DNA of 56,038 nucleotides from CAYQSU01 sp964420325 (GCA_964420325.1 CAYQSU010000014.1:1-56038), one strand, 5' to 3'. Shown: positions 46,693-54,629, counted from the first letter of the stretch. Made by a program: numbers and translations. The notes: generated by a model from the sequence alone, not told the origin.

Positions 46693-46721
46693 CCCATATC
46701 CGCGATTCCCGTACCTGTCAA
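46693..46721 (-). promoter_or_regulatory. Promoter of the feo operon
   Basis: On the minus strand TTGACA (46721-46716), a 17-base spacer and TATGGG (46698-46693). The -35 is consensus and the -10 weak. The Fur box follows immediately. Confidence 0.65.
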
Positions 46722-46779
46722 ATGGAAATGCTCCCGGCTGACGCGTCGCCGTCCCCCGAACCGGAATGGCAGGCGTGTT

Positions 46780-46816
46780 CGGGCCTCTCCGGGCCGAAGA
46801 GGCCCGGAGAGGCCCG
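46780..46816. repeat. Perfect 16-bp inverted repeat (hairpin)
   Basis: CGGGCCTCTCCGGGCC (46780-46795), loop GAAGA, and its exact reverse complement (46801-46816). It would form a very stable stem-loop in RNA from either strand. No T run follows on either side, so it is not a standard intrinsic terminator. Confidence 0.85.
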
Positions 46817-47043
46817 GGCGCGAACGGCGGTCGGGGAGCGGCGGCACGGCAGGTGCAGGCGACGAGGCGACCGCCCTATGCAATTACGGTAATGCTGCAA
46901 TGCGAAATGTACTGTTGCGCTGGCGTAGTGGTTTGGTTAACTTAGCAATCTTGCGTGGGGACGAGCCCAAGCAGAAAAACATCGTCGCACAAGCGAACGA
47001 CGCCGTTCCCGGCAAACGGATCCTGGCAAAGGAGATGGCTTCG

Positions 47044-47199
47044 ATGAAGACGATGCGATTTCAGGGCGCCGGCGTGGGCGACGAGGCCCTCGGCGGCTCA
47101 AGAATGGCTCGGTACGCGGTCGAAGGCGTGTGCTACGGCTTCGGAGCGCTGGTCGTGGCGGCATTCGTGCTGCTGGTTGCGGGGCTCCTCGGAGCGTAA
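47044..47199 (+). CDS. Small (51-residue) single-helix membrane protein
   Basis: ATG 47044 lies nine bases after AAAGGAG. The product has a basic N-terminus, a GDEALGGSRMARYAVEG stretch and one C-terminal hydrophobic helix (YGFGALVVAAFVLLVAGLLG). No family is recognised. It is divergent from the Fur-controlled feo operon and upstream of the arx-like operon. Two short GC-rich hairpins directly after its stop (47207-47222 and 47226-47244) may end its transcript. Confidence 0.55.
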   Translation: MKTMRFQGAGVGDEALGGSRMARYAVEGVCYGFGALVVAAFVLLVAGLLGA

Positions 47200-47733
47200 C
47201 CGCGACCGCCCGAGACCGGGCGAAGGGGGCCGGGATAGGGCCCCGTCACCCAGGTATCGCAGGCGCGGGCAGAACGGCAGGGGCGGGGGAACGCGGTCGC
47301 GACGCGACCCGAGGTGGCGCCTTCGAGGATCCCCATGCCGATCCTGCTCCGGCCCCTCGGCGGCTGGCCTCGCTGCCGCCACGCCGATCAGGCCGAGAAG
47401 CCGACCCGGGCCGTAGGTAACCCGTTCCACCTCTCTCGCCGTCCGCTTCTTGATAGTAGAGCGTTGACGTCTTGATTGCGATGCCGGAAGGAGTCGGCCG
47501 GCAGACGCGCCTGATTCTTACAATAACTCGCAAAAAAAAGGCGCAAAAAAAACTTGCATGGTTTGTCAGGTTATTCAATAATGCCCCAGGTATTTGGGTA
47601 GATTGAGCTTTTCTGCCCTCAACGAATACGTGTGCGTCAGGGGCGCGCACAAGCAGGCAGGCAGGGACGCCCGGCTCGTTGGGCTCCCCCACAAAAGCAA
47701 ACAGACATAAACACAAATTGCTGGGAGGAAATC
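47200..47733. other. Long upstream region of the arx-like operon
   Basis: About 530 bases with no convincing gene. The first 250 bases are GC-rich and include two short hairpins behind the 51-residue gene. From about 47510 the sequence turns AT-rich, with two A8 tracts, a promoter and then a leader of about 145 bases ending in the GGGAGG site of the polyferredoxin gene. No sigma-54 (TGGCAC-N5-TTGC) or FNR (TTGAT-N4-ATCAA) site was seen. Confidence 0.6.
47529..47582 (+). promoter_or_regulatory. Promoter with upstream A-tracts for the arx-like operon
   Basis: TTGCAT (47554-47559), a 17-base spacer and AATAAT (47577-47582) form a good sigma-70 promoter. Directly upstream are two CGCAAAAAAAA repeats (47529-47539 and 47542-47552, 13 bases apart), which fit an UP element or bent DNA. 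The -10 overlaps the palindrome TTATTCAATAA (47571-47581), a possible operator. Confidence 0.6.
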
Positions 47734-48939
47734 GTGGCTGCTGGCGGGTGCGCCTGGCACAAGACGGCTGTCGTCTACTCTTCCGATCGATGTCTCGCGA
47801 GATGGGCGCCACACGTCGCTTGTGAAGCGTGCTTGGCGGTCTGCCCGCCAAAGGCCATTCGGACCGGCGAGCGGCGGATCGTCTCCGACGGCCGCTGCGT
47901 CGGCTGCGGCCGCTGCGCCACCGTCTGTCCCACCGGAGCCATCGAGACCACCGGCTACCGCCCCGCCATCGCCGCGGCAGGAATGGCGGAGACAGACGCG
48001 CCGGTGGTCGTCGAATGCCGGCGGGTGCCGGCCGCCGACTGTCCAGCGGGCGCGGTGCGGCTGCCCTGCCTCGGCGGCTTGGCGGAGGCCGACCTGATCG
48101 ACCTGCGTCTCGCGGCGGGCAACCGGCCCGTCCACCTGATTGACCGCGGCTGGTGCGGGGCATGCCCGGCCGGCGGCGCCGAGCATCCGGCGTGGCGGGT
48201 CGTCGAGCGGGTCGCCCGGCTCCTGACCGAGATGGGGGCGGCCGAGCTCTCTCCGGCGCTGGTCTCCCGGCCCGAGCCGCGCCGCCGATCGGGCGCGCGC
48301 GCCGACGACATCGACGCCGTCGCCGCCCCCGGCCGGCGGGCGCTGCTGCGGCGCCTGACCGCCGCCCCGGAGGCGGACGAGGCGCCGACACGCCCGCTGT
48401 GCGACGGCCTGCCGGTCGAGCCCCTGGCCCGCAAGCGGACCCACGCGGCGCTCGAACGTCTGGCCGACCGTCTCGGCGTGCCGGCCGCGCCGTCCTCCTT
48501 CTATGCCACCGTCAGCATCAGCGGCCGCTGCCGCAACCACCAGGTCTGCGTCGCCGTCTGCCCGACCGGGGCGCTCGCCGCGGACACCGGCGCGACCGCC
48601 GCCTCGGTGGTGTTCGAGTCCGTTCGGTGCATCGCCTGCGGCGCCTGCGCCCGGCACTGTCCCGAGCACGCCATCAGCCTTCAGCCGGAAGGGCGCCCTC
48701 GCCCGGGCGACAGCGAACGTTCGGTGTTGAGCCGCCATCCGTTGCGCGCCTGCGAGGGCTGCGGCCGACGGTTCGCCGAGCCAGGCACCGCGACGCTGTG
48801 CCTCTCCTGCCGCAAGACCAGGGCGTTCGCCCAGGCGGGATCGGCGTTCCTGTTCGGCGTCGCGATGGCGCCCCAGGACCCGCAGCAGACATCGCCGAGC
48901 CGCGCCGCGACCGGCGAATACGACTCGGTTCGAGCATGA
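47734..48939 (+). CDS. arxB': Polyferredoxin of the arx-like operon (ArxB'-like)
   Basis: 401-residue iron-sulfur protein starting with GTG 47734 (GGGAGG six bases upstream). Two 4Fe-4S motifs lie near residues 30-70 (CEACLAVCPPKAI; CVGCGRCATVCPTGAIE) and two near 265-320 (CRNHQVCVAVCPTGAL; CIACGACARHCPEHAIS). A zinc-ribbon-like CEGC...CLSC is at the C-terminus, and a cysteine-bearing middle region lies between. There is no Tat or Sec signal, so it should be cytosolic or exported with a partner. Its stop overlaps an ATG ahead of the catalytic gene. In arx operons the first gene encodes such an extra Fe-S protein. Confidence 0.72.
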   Translation: MAAGGCAWHKTAVVYSSDRCLARWAPHVACEACLAVCPPKAIRTGERRIVSDGRCVGCGRCATVCPTGAIETTGYRPAIAAAGMAETDAPVVVECRRVPAADCPAGAVRLPCLGGLAEADLIDLRLAAGNRPVHLIDRGWCGACPAGGAEHPAWRVVERVARLLTEMGAAELSPALVSRPEPRRRSGARADDIDAVAAPGRRALLRRLTAAPEADEAPTRPLCDGLPVEPLARKRTHAALERLADRLGVPAAPSSFYATVSISGRCRNHQVCVAVCPTGALAADTGATAASVVFESVRCIACGACARHCPEHAISLQPEGRPRPGDSERSVLSRHPLRACEGCGRRFAEPGTATLCLSCRKTRAFAQAGSAFLFGVAMAPQDPQQTSPSRAATGEYDSVRA

Positions 48940-48953
48940 CAATGGAGGTGACC

Positions 48954-51449
48954 ATGGACGGCTCAACCCCGGCGACGACCAGACGCCGATTCCTGCAGGC
49001 GACCAGCGCGCTGGGGGCGGCCGGAGCCATCGGCGCGGGCGCGCACGGGCTCAAGGGCCTGGTGACCCTGGCCCCGGCCAACGCCGCCGTGCCGCGGTCG
49101 GAGACGAAGGTGGTGAAGAACATCTGCCACCAGTGCCCGGCCCGCTGCGGCATCGACGTTCACGTCACCGATGGCCGCGTTCATGCCATTTACGGGAGCC
49201 TCGACCACCCCATCGCCAACGGCAAGCTGTGCCCGAAGGGCCACCTCGGGACCTACGTGCTGTACGACCCGGACCGCTTCAAGGGCCCGATGAAGCGGAC
49301 CAATCCGAACAAGGGACGGGATCAGGACCCGGGGTTCGTGCCCATCACCTGGGACGAGGCGCTGGATACCATCGCCAAGCGCCTGCAGGCGCTCCGCGAC
49401 AAGGGCGAATCCCATCGCTTCGCGCTCCTCTACGGCCGCGGCTGGGGCGCCTCCTGCGCCGGCTTGCAGGGGGGCTTCGGCAAGCTCTACGGCTCGCCCA
49501 ACGTCGCCATCGGCCATGCGTCGATGTGCGCCGAGGGCAGCAAGCGCGCCAAGGCCGCCACCGACGGCAACGACTCCTACAACGCCTACGACTACCTCAA
49601 CACCAACTACATCCTCAACTTCGGCGCGGGCTTCCTCGAGAGCTTCCGTCCCTACAACTACAACATGCAGGCGTGGGGGCACATGCGGACCAAGAGCCCG
49701 AAGACGCGGGTCACGCTGGTCGACGTCCGGCTGACCACCACCGGCGCCGCCGCCGACCGCTCCCTCTACATCAAGCCCGGCACCGACGGAGCCTTGGCGC
49801 TCGCCGTCGCCCACGTGATGCTGACCGAGGGCCTGTGGGATCGGCCGTTCGTCGGCGACTTCTTCGACGGGGTGAACCGCTTCTCGGCCGGTCAGAGGAT
49901 CCCGCTCGAAAGCTTCAACGAGCGGTGGGTCACCGGCCTCGTCGAATGGTGGAACGACGAGCTCAAGGATCGCACGCCGGCGTGGGCCGCAGAGATCACC
50001 ACCATCCCGGTCCATGAGATCCTCGCGGTGGCTCGGGAGTTCGGCACCACCCGTCCGGCGATGGCGATCATGGAGCGGGGGCCGACCTCTCACACCAACG
50101 GCACTTACGCCGGCATGGCGATTCACGCCCTCAACGCGCTGAGCGGCAGCCTGTTCGCCGAGGGCGGCCTGATGTACCAGCAGGGGCCGTCGTACGGATC
50201 CTTGCCGGTGAGCGTGGACGATTTCCTCGACGACCATGCCAAGTCCGTCGCCGGCAAGCATCCGCGGGTCGACATGGCCGGCACCGCCGAGTGGCCGATG
50301 GCCAAGACGATGATCCAGAACGTCGCCCAGAACCATGTGGCCGGCAAGCCCTACACCATCGACACGATGATGTTCTATCTCACCAATCCGATCTGGACGG
50401 CGCCCAACCCCCAGGTCTGGGAGGAGGCGCTGAAGACCATCTTCGTCATCGAAACCTCGCCGTTCCCCGGCGAAACGGCCCGCTTCGCCGACATCATCGT
50501 GCCCGACCATACCTACCTGGAGCGGCTCCAGGACGCGCCGACCTATCCCTTCCAGGGCTGGCCCCTGACGCAGATCCGCACGCCGGCGGTCGAGCCGCTC
50601 TACGACACCAAGGTTTACGGCGATATCCTGATCGAGATCGGCAAGCGGATGCAGGGGCCGATGGGCGACTACTACCGCCGGCTCGACAACACCGAGAACG
50701 TGCTGCGGCATCTGGCGAAGGGTTTCGAGAAGAACCCCGGCGACAACGGCGTCAACAGCTTCGAGAGCTGGGTCGAGAAGGGCGTCTGGTACAAGAAGCC
50801 CTATCCGTGGCGGCAGGTTCGGGGCGAGTTCTTCGAGTGGGACGGCCGCGGCTACAACCGGCCGATGACCGAGGAAGAGGTGAAGAAGAGCCTTCTCAAG
50901 ACGCCCTCAGGCCGGTTCGAGCTGCGCTCGGCGTTCCTCGACAAGAACGCCGACCATATCCACCGCGAGCTCGGCATCGCCAGGGAGCGGGTCGGGCTGA
51001 TCCAGTGGGTTCCGCCCCGGCATACCGGCAGCGGAGACCTCCACCTGGTCACGCCCAAGGTGCCCATCCACGCCGAGGGGCGCGGCGGCAACATCCCCCA
51101 GGCGATCACCCTCGCCCAGCCCGCGGTCGGCGGCTTCGGGCAGATCTATCTGGAGATCCATCCGCAGACCGCCCGCGACCGCGGCATCGACGACGGCGAT
51201 CTGGTGCGGATCACCTCGGACGTGGGCAGCATCCTCGCCGTCGCCCGGTATTTCCCGCCGGCGAGGCCGGATACCCTCGTCTTGCCCATGGAGCACGGTC
51301 ACTGGGCGCAAGGCCGGTGGGCGGAGGGCCGGAAGCCCGGCAACAGCAGTGAAGTCACAGCCAACGTGTCCGATCCTATCTCTGGCCTCGCCTGTTACTA
51401 CACGGGCCTGGTCACGGTGGAGCGGGCCGGCCGAGGGAGGCAAGCATGA
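48954..51449 (+). CDS. arxA: Tat-exported molybdopterin oxidoreductase, probable ArxA-type arsenite oxidase
   Basis: 831-residue catalytic subunit of the DMSO reductase superfamily. Tat signal with TTRRRFLQ at residues 8-15. The 4Fe-4S site is C58-x2-C61-x3-C65-x27-C93. YDPDRFKGPMKRTNPNKG and FVPITWDEALDTIA are shared by the ArrA/ArxA branch. YGRGWG at 160-165 matches the XGRGWG motif reported for ArxA, where ArrA has a different sequence. HASMC ends in Cys192, the expected Mo ligand. GGAGG precedes ATG 48954; ATG 48936 and 48942 are alternatives. Related polysulfide, thiosulfate, selenite or arsenate enzymes remain possible. Confidence 0.78.
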   Translation: MDGSTPATTRRRFLQATSALGAAGAIGAGAHGLKGLVTLAPANAAVPRSETKVVKNICHQCPARCGIDVHVTDGRVHAIYGSLDHPIANGKLCPKGHLGTYVLYDPDRFKGPMKRTNPNKGRDQDPGFVPITWDEALDTIAKRLQALRDKGESHRFALLYGRGWGASCAGLQGGFGKLYGSPNVAIGHASMCAEGSKRAKAATDGNDSYNAYDYLNTNYILNFGAGFLESFRPYNYNMQAWGHMRTKSPKTRVTLVDVRLTTTGAAADRSLYIKPGTDGALALAVAHVMLTEGLWDRPFVGDFFDGVNRFSAGQRIPLESFNERWVTGLVEWWNDELKDRTPAWAAEITTIPVHEILAVAREFGTTRPAMAIMERGPTSHTNGTYAGMAIHALNALSGSLFAEGGLMYQQGPSYGSLPVSVDDFLDDHAKSVAGKHPRVDMAGTAEWPMAKTMIQNVAQNHVAGKPYTIDTMMFYLTNPIWTAPNPQVWEEALKTIFVIETSPFPGETARFADIIVPDHTYLERLQDAPTYPFQGWPLTQIRTPAVEPLYDTKVYGDILIEIGKRMQGPMGDYYRRLDNTENVLRHLAKGFEKNPGDNGVNSFESWVEKGVWYKKPYPWRQVRGEFFEWDGRGYNRPMTEEEVKKSLLKTPSGRFELRSAFLDKNADHIHRELGIARERVGLIQWVPPRHTGSGDLHLVTPKVPIHAEGRGGNIPQAITLAQPAVGGFGQIYLEIHPQTARDRGIDDGDLVRITSDVGSILAVARYFPPARPDTLVLPMEHGHWAQGRWAEGRKPGNSSEVTANVSDPISGLACYYTGLVTVERAGRGRQA

Positions 51450-52198
51450 CGACGTGGGGCATGGTCATCGATCTTGAGAAGTGCACCGGGTGCCAGGCCT
51501 GCACCTCGGCCTGCACCATGGAGAACAGCCGGCTGCCGGACGAGAAGTGGCAGGACGTGGTGTTCTACGTGGAGGGCGAGTACCCGAGCGGCAAGATGAG
51601 CTGGTTCCCGCGGCCGTGCATGCACTGCGAGGTTCCGTCGTGCGCGGACGTCTGTCCGACCCGGGCGACCTACCAGACCGATGACGGGTTCGTCCTGATC
51701 GACTGGAACAAGTGCATCGGCTGCAAATACTGCATGATCGCCTGTCCCTACGGCGTCCGCTTCTTCACCGACGAAAAGCCGTCCCTCACACCCGACATCA
51801 AGCAGGTCTTCGCCAGCAGCGGCAAGCGCTTGTGGGATCCCCCCTACCGCATGCCCGATGCCAGCGAGGACTGGAGCAAGGGCGTCGGCATCCAGCCGCG
51901 CGGCGTCGTCTCCAAGTGCACCTTCTGCTATCACCGGGTGAGCAAGGCTCCGGCCGGGGTGGCCGATCTCGACCCCGACGATCCGGAGCTGCGGCCCTAC
52001 GTGCCCGCATGCGTGGTCACCTGTCCGCCGACGGCGCGGTACTTCGGAGACCTCGACAACCCGGCGAGCCGGGTGCGGCGGCTGATCAGCGAAAAGCGCG
52101 GCGGCCGGCTGCTCGACCATACCGGCAACAAGCCGCACGTCTACTACCTCACCGGCGAAAGCGTCGGCGTGCCGGCGACTCGCGTCACCAAGATCTAG
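51446..52198 (+). CDS. arxB: 4Fe-4S electron-transfer subunit (ArxB-like)
   Basis: 250-residue subunit carrying four cubane motifs like DmsB/PsrB/TtrB: CTGCQACTSACTMEN near residue 14, CMHCEVPSCADVCPTRAT near 60, CIGCKYCMIACPYGVRFF near 90, and a C-terminal group with KCTFCYHR and CVVTCPPTARYFGD. It should sit with the catalytic subunit at the periplasmic face and pass electrons to the NrfD-type protein. It has no signal peptide, consistent with piggy-back Tat export. Its ATG overlaps the arxA stop by four bases. Confidence 0.82.
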   Translation: MTTWGMVIDLEKCTGCQACTSACTMENSRLPDEKWQDVVFYVEGEYPSGKMSWFPRPCMHCEVPSCADVCPTRATYQTDDGFVLIDWNKCIGCKYCMIACPYGVRFFTDEKPSLTPDIKQVFASSGKRLWDPPYRMPDASEDWSKGVGIQPRGVVSKCTFCYHRVSKAPAGVADLDPDDPELRPYVPACVVTCPPTARYFGDLDNPASRVRRLISEKRGGRLLDHTGNKPHVYYLTGESVGVPATRVTKI

Positions 52199-52210
52199 CG
52201 GAGGGGAGCA

Positions 52211-53506
52211 ATGACGACGAACGCGGGTTCGACAACTGGCAACTCCGGCCTCGGCGGCCGCGTGGCATCGCGACGCCGTTCCACCGTGTGGCCTTCCCTC
52301 GATTTCAGCGGGATCACCGACGAGGGCCACGACACCTCCACCATCGCCGGCGCCGGCCGCAGCGGCAGCATCCACCTGGCGACCGCCGCCTTCTTCGGTC
52401 TCCTGGCCGGCATCTTCGGCATGATCCAGGTCTTCATCCACGGCCATACGATCTACAACACCGGCTCCGACATGATGTGGGGGCTCCTTGTCGCCAACTA
52501 TGCCTACTGGGCTCTTGCCTCGTTCGGGCTGAGCTTCATCGCCACGCTTGCCCTCGGCTTCAACGTGACGATCCTTGGGCCGCTGGTGCGGCGATCTCTG
52601 GCGCTTGCCATCGCCACGATCATCGCGGCGATGATCTCGCTGTGGCTCGAGCTCGGCCAGCCGTTCCTCAGCTACGCGATCCCGCTCAACATGCAGGTGT
52701 CCTCGCCGATGTTCTGGATGGGGGCATTCTATTTCACCTATCTCGGCCTCCTGGTGGTGACCCTGTATCGCACCTTTGCGCCCGGAGGGCCGGGGACGGC
52801 CGGGCGCGCGCTCAGCATCGCCCATTTCATCGCCGCTCTTCTGGCGCTGATCACGCAGGGGCTGATGTACGGCATGATGTCCATGCGCCCCTTCTGGTTC
52901 TCGCCGGTGCTGCCGCTCTATTTCTTCCTGGCGTCGTTCCTGATCGGCGTGGCGCTGATGATGCTCCTCGTCAACCTGGCGCACGCCTTCGATCACAAGT
53001 ACATGCCGCCGCGGCTGCGGCTGGTGATGACCGACGTGCTGCCGGTCATCCTCTTGGTGACCCTCATCGTTTACGCCTTCGCCCTGGCTTCGCGGATGAT
53101 CACCGGGCTGTGGAGCAACGCAGAAGGCCTCCAGGTCTATCACCACGTCACAGCCTCGCCCCTGTTCTACGCCGAGATCACGCTGGGAATCCTGATCCCG
53201 GTGGCGCTCCTGCTGATGCCGACGACGAGGCACCGGCCCTCGATGCAGGCGGTCACAGGCTTGCTGGTGCTCATCGGCATGTACATGGGGCGGTACGAGT
53301 TCATCATTTCCGGCCAGCTGGTGCCGCTGTTCAAGGGGCAGTCGAAGCCCTACCTGATCGAGTACGTGCCGTCCCCGACGGAGTGGCTGGTCGTCGCCCT
53401 GGCGGTCTCGGTCGCCGCGCTGATCTATGTGGCGGCCACGCTCGCCTATCGGCTTTCGGAGTTGCCGAGCAATGGACGGCAGGCGTCCGGGGAGCCGACG
53501 GGCTGA
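52211..53506 (+). CDS. arxC: NrfD/PsrC-type membrane subunit (ArxC-like)
   Basis: 431-residue integral membrane protein with about eight to nine hydrophobic helices starting near residue 55 (SIHLATAAFFGLLAGIFGMIQVFIHG). It belongs to the NrfD/polysulfide-reductase membrane subunit family, which exchanges electrons with the quinone pool. The first 50 residues are polar and cytosolic. PMFWMGAFYFTYLGLLVVTLYR and MYMGRYEFIISGQLVPLFKGQ resemble conserved NrfD regions. GGAGGGGAG precedes ATG 52211. Confidence 0.84.
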   Translation: MTTNAGSTTGNSGLGGRVASRRRSTVWPSLDFSGITDEGHDTSTIAGAGRSGSIHLATAAFFGLLAGIFGMIQVFIHGHTIYNTGSDMMWGLLVANYAYWALASFGLSFIATLALGFNVTILGPLVRRSLALAIATIIAAMISLWLELGQPFLSYAIPLNMQVSSPMFWMGAFYFTYLGLLVVTLYRTFAPGGPGTAGRALSIAHFIAALLALITQGLMYGMMSMRPFWFSPVLPLYFFLASFLIGVALMMLLVNLAHAFDHKYMPPRLRLVMTDVLPVILLVTLIVYAFALASRMITGLWSNAEGLQVYHHVTASPLFYAEITLGILIPVALLLMPTTRHRPSMQAVTGLLVLIGMYMGRYEFIISGQLVPLFKGQSKPYLIEYVPSPTEWLVVALAVSVAALIYVAATLAYRLSELPSNGRQASGEPTG

Positions 53507-53545
53507 AGCGCCCGGGTGTCCCGGCGGCGGAGGAACGGCGCCGAG

Positions 53546-54217
53546 ATGACGGTCGGTGCGGCCAGGCTCGAAGCGCAGAGCGATCTCTGCCTGCTGCTGG
53601 CGCGTGCCTTCCTGCCGCCGCTGCCGGGACGGGGCCATGCAACCATGGCCGCCCTGCTGCCGGACGATCTGATGGCCTCCGCGGCGGCGATCCCGCTCGA
53701 GATCGGCGACGACATCCGCCGCTTCCGCGCCGATCTCGGCGGGATCGTCGACGACGACGCGCTCCTGTTCATCTACAGCCAGCTCCATCTCGCGCCGCCG
53801 GTGCCGGCGCCACTCAATGCCGGGCTCTATCTCGACGGCGCCCTGCAGGGATCGAGCGTCCTGGCGATGGAGGCATGCTACCGGCGCCACGGCGTCGAGC
53901 GGGCGTCAGCCTTCAGGGATCTCTCCGATCATCTCTCGGTGCAGCTCGAGTTCGTGGCGCTGCTCCTCGCCGAGGCCGCGGCCACCGACGGTGGCCGCGC
54001 GCGGGACCTGGCCGGCGAGGCCGCGTCGTTCGTCGAGGCCTTCGTCAGGCCGTGGATCCCGGCGCTCGCGGACCGGATGGAGCGGGCGGCGGCCGAGCGC
54101 GGCCTGCCCGCTCCCTACCGGCCGCTCCTGAACATCCTGATGACGGCCCTGGACGCCCTGCCTTCCGAGCCCCGGCATCTCGATGCGCCGGCAGCGGGTC
54201 GCGCGGCCACCGGCTAG
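53546..54217 (+). CDS. arxD: TorD/DmsD-family molybdoenzyme chaperone (ArxD-like)
   Basis: 223-residue, mostly helical cytosolic protein that would hold the ArxA-like apoenzyme and its Tat signal until cofactor insertion. It opens RLEAQSDLCLLLARAFLPP, then LEIGDDIRRFRADLGGIV, YSQLHLAPPVPAPLNAGLYLDG (resembling the TorD E(Y/R)xRLF region) and DLSDHLSVQLEFVALLLAE (a DHxxxELEFM-like block), all features of the family. A GGAGG lies 12 bases before ATG 53546; an in-frame GTG at 53516 would add ten residues. Confidence 0.8.
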   Translation: MTVGAARLEAQSDLCLLLARAFLPPLPGRGHATMAALLPDDLMASAAAIPLEIGDDIRRFRADLGGIVDDDALLFIYSQLHLAPPVPAPLNAGLYLDGALQGSSVLAMEACYRRHGVERASAFRDLSDHLSVQLEFVALLLAEAAATDGGRARDLAGEAASFVEAFVRPWIPALADRMERAAAERGLPAPYRPLLNILMTALDALPSEPRHLDAPAAGRAATG

Positions 54218-54629
54218 CCGCGTGCCGCACGGGCGATCGCGGCCGGGCGGACAGCGATCGTGGTCCGGATGGGTCGCCCCGCTCGCTCTCCTGATCGTTG
54301 CCTTGGCGGTCCGGCCGCTGCCCGCGGCACAGGCGCCGGCTGCCGCCGATGCGCAGCGTCTGGTCGCGCAGCGATGCACGAAGTGCCACGGCGTCGAGTC
54401 CTTTGCCTCGAAAGCGCACAGCCGGCTGGCCTGGCATCTGGTCATCCTGCGCATGCAGGCCTTCCACGGCGCACGCCTCGAGCCCGGTGACCGGGAGATC
54501 CTGGTCGAGCACCTGACGGCCGCCCGGCCGGCGCCTTGGTGGCGCGCCGGCCTCGACTGGACCCTCTTGCTGGCGGTGCCGGCGTCGGTCGCGGTCTGGG
54601 TCCGGCGTCGGCGGAGACGGCAGCGCTGA
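54183..54629 (+). CDS. Small membrane-anchored c-type cytochrome
   Basis: 148 residues from ATG 54183, overlapping arxD by 35 bases; a GTG at 54222 is an alternative start. An N-terminal hydrophobic leader (LALLIVALAVRPLPAAQA) is followed by one heme site CTKCH in QRLVAQRCTKCHGVESFASKAHS, and a methionine in LVILRMQAFHG could be the distal ligand. A second helix (WTLLLAVPASVAVWV) and an arginine-rich tail end the protein, so the heme domain should face the periplasm between two anchors. It probably carries electrons for the arx-like enzyme. Confidence 0.72.
   Translation: MRRQRVARPPASRVPHGRSRPGGQRSWSGWVAPLALLIVALAVRPLPAAQAPAAADAQRLVAQRCTKCHGVESFASKAHSRLAWHLVILRMQAFHGARLEPGDREILVEHLTAARPAPWWRAGLDWTLLLAVPASVAVWVRRRRRRQR

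Larger units (their letters stand above)
46649..47043. other. Divergent regulatory region between the feo operon and a small membrane protein gene
   Basis: About 395 bases without a gene. It contains the Fur box and promoter of the minus-strand feo operon, a perfect 16-base-pair hairpin (46780-46816), a small palindrome ATTACGGTAAT (46883-46893) and an AT-richer leader before the plus-strand gene at 47044. Confidence 0.6.

Noticed and set aside
47098..47430. Possible minus-strand gene in the region before the arx-like operon
   Set aside because: Arg/Pro-rich translation without any domain; it overlaps the better-supported 51-residue plus-strand gene and the hairpins.
48954..51449. Assignment of the molybdoenzyme as nitrate or DMSO reductase
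   Set aside because: The Mo-ligand position is cysteine in an HASMC context, and the operon has an NrfD-type subunit with a TorD chaperone. DMSO reductases use serine; membrane nitrate reductases use aspartate and NarI.
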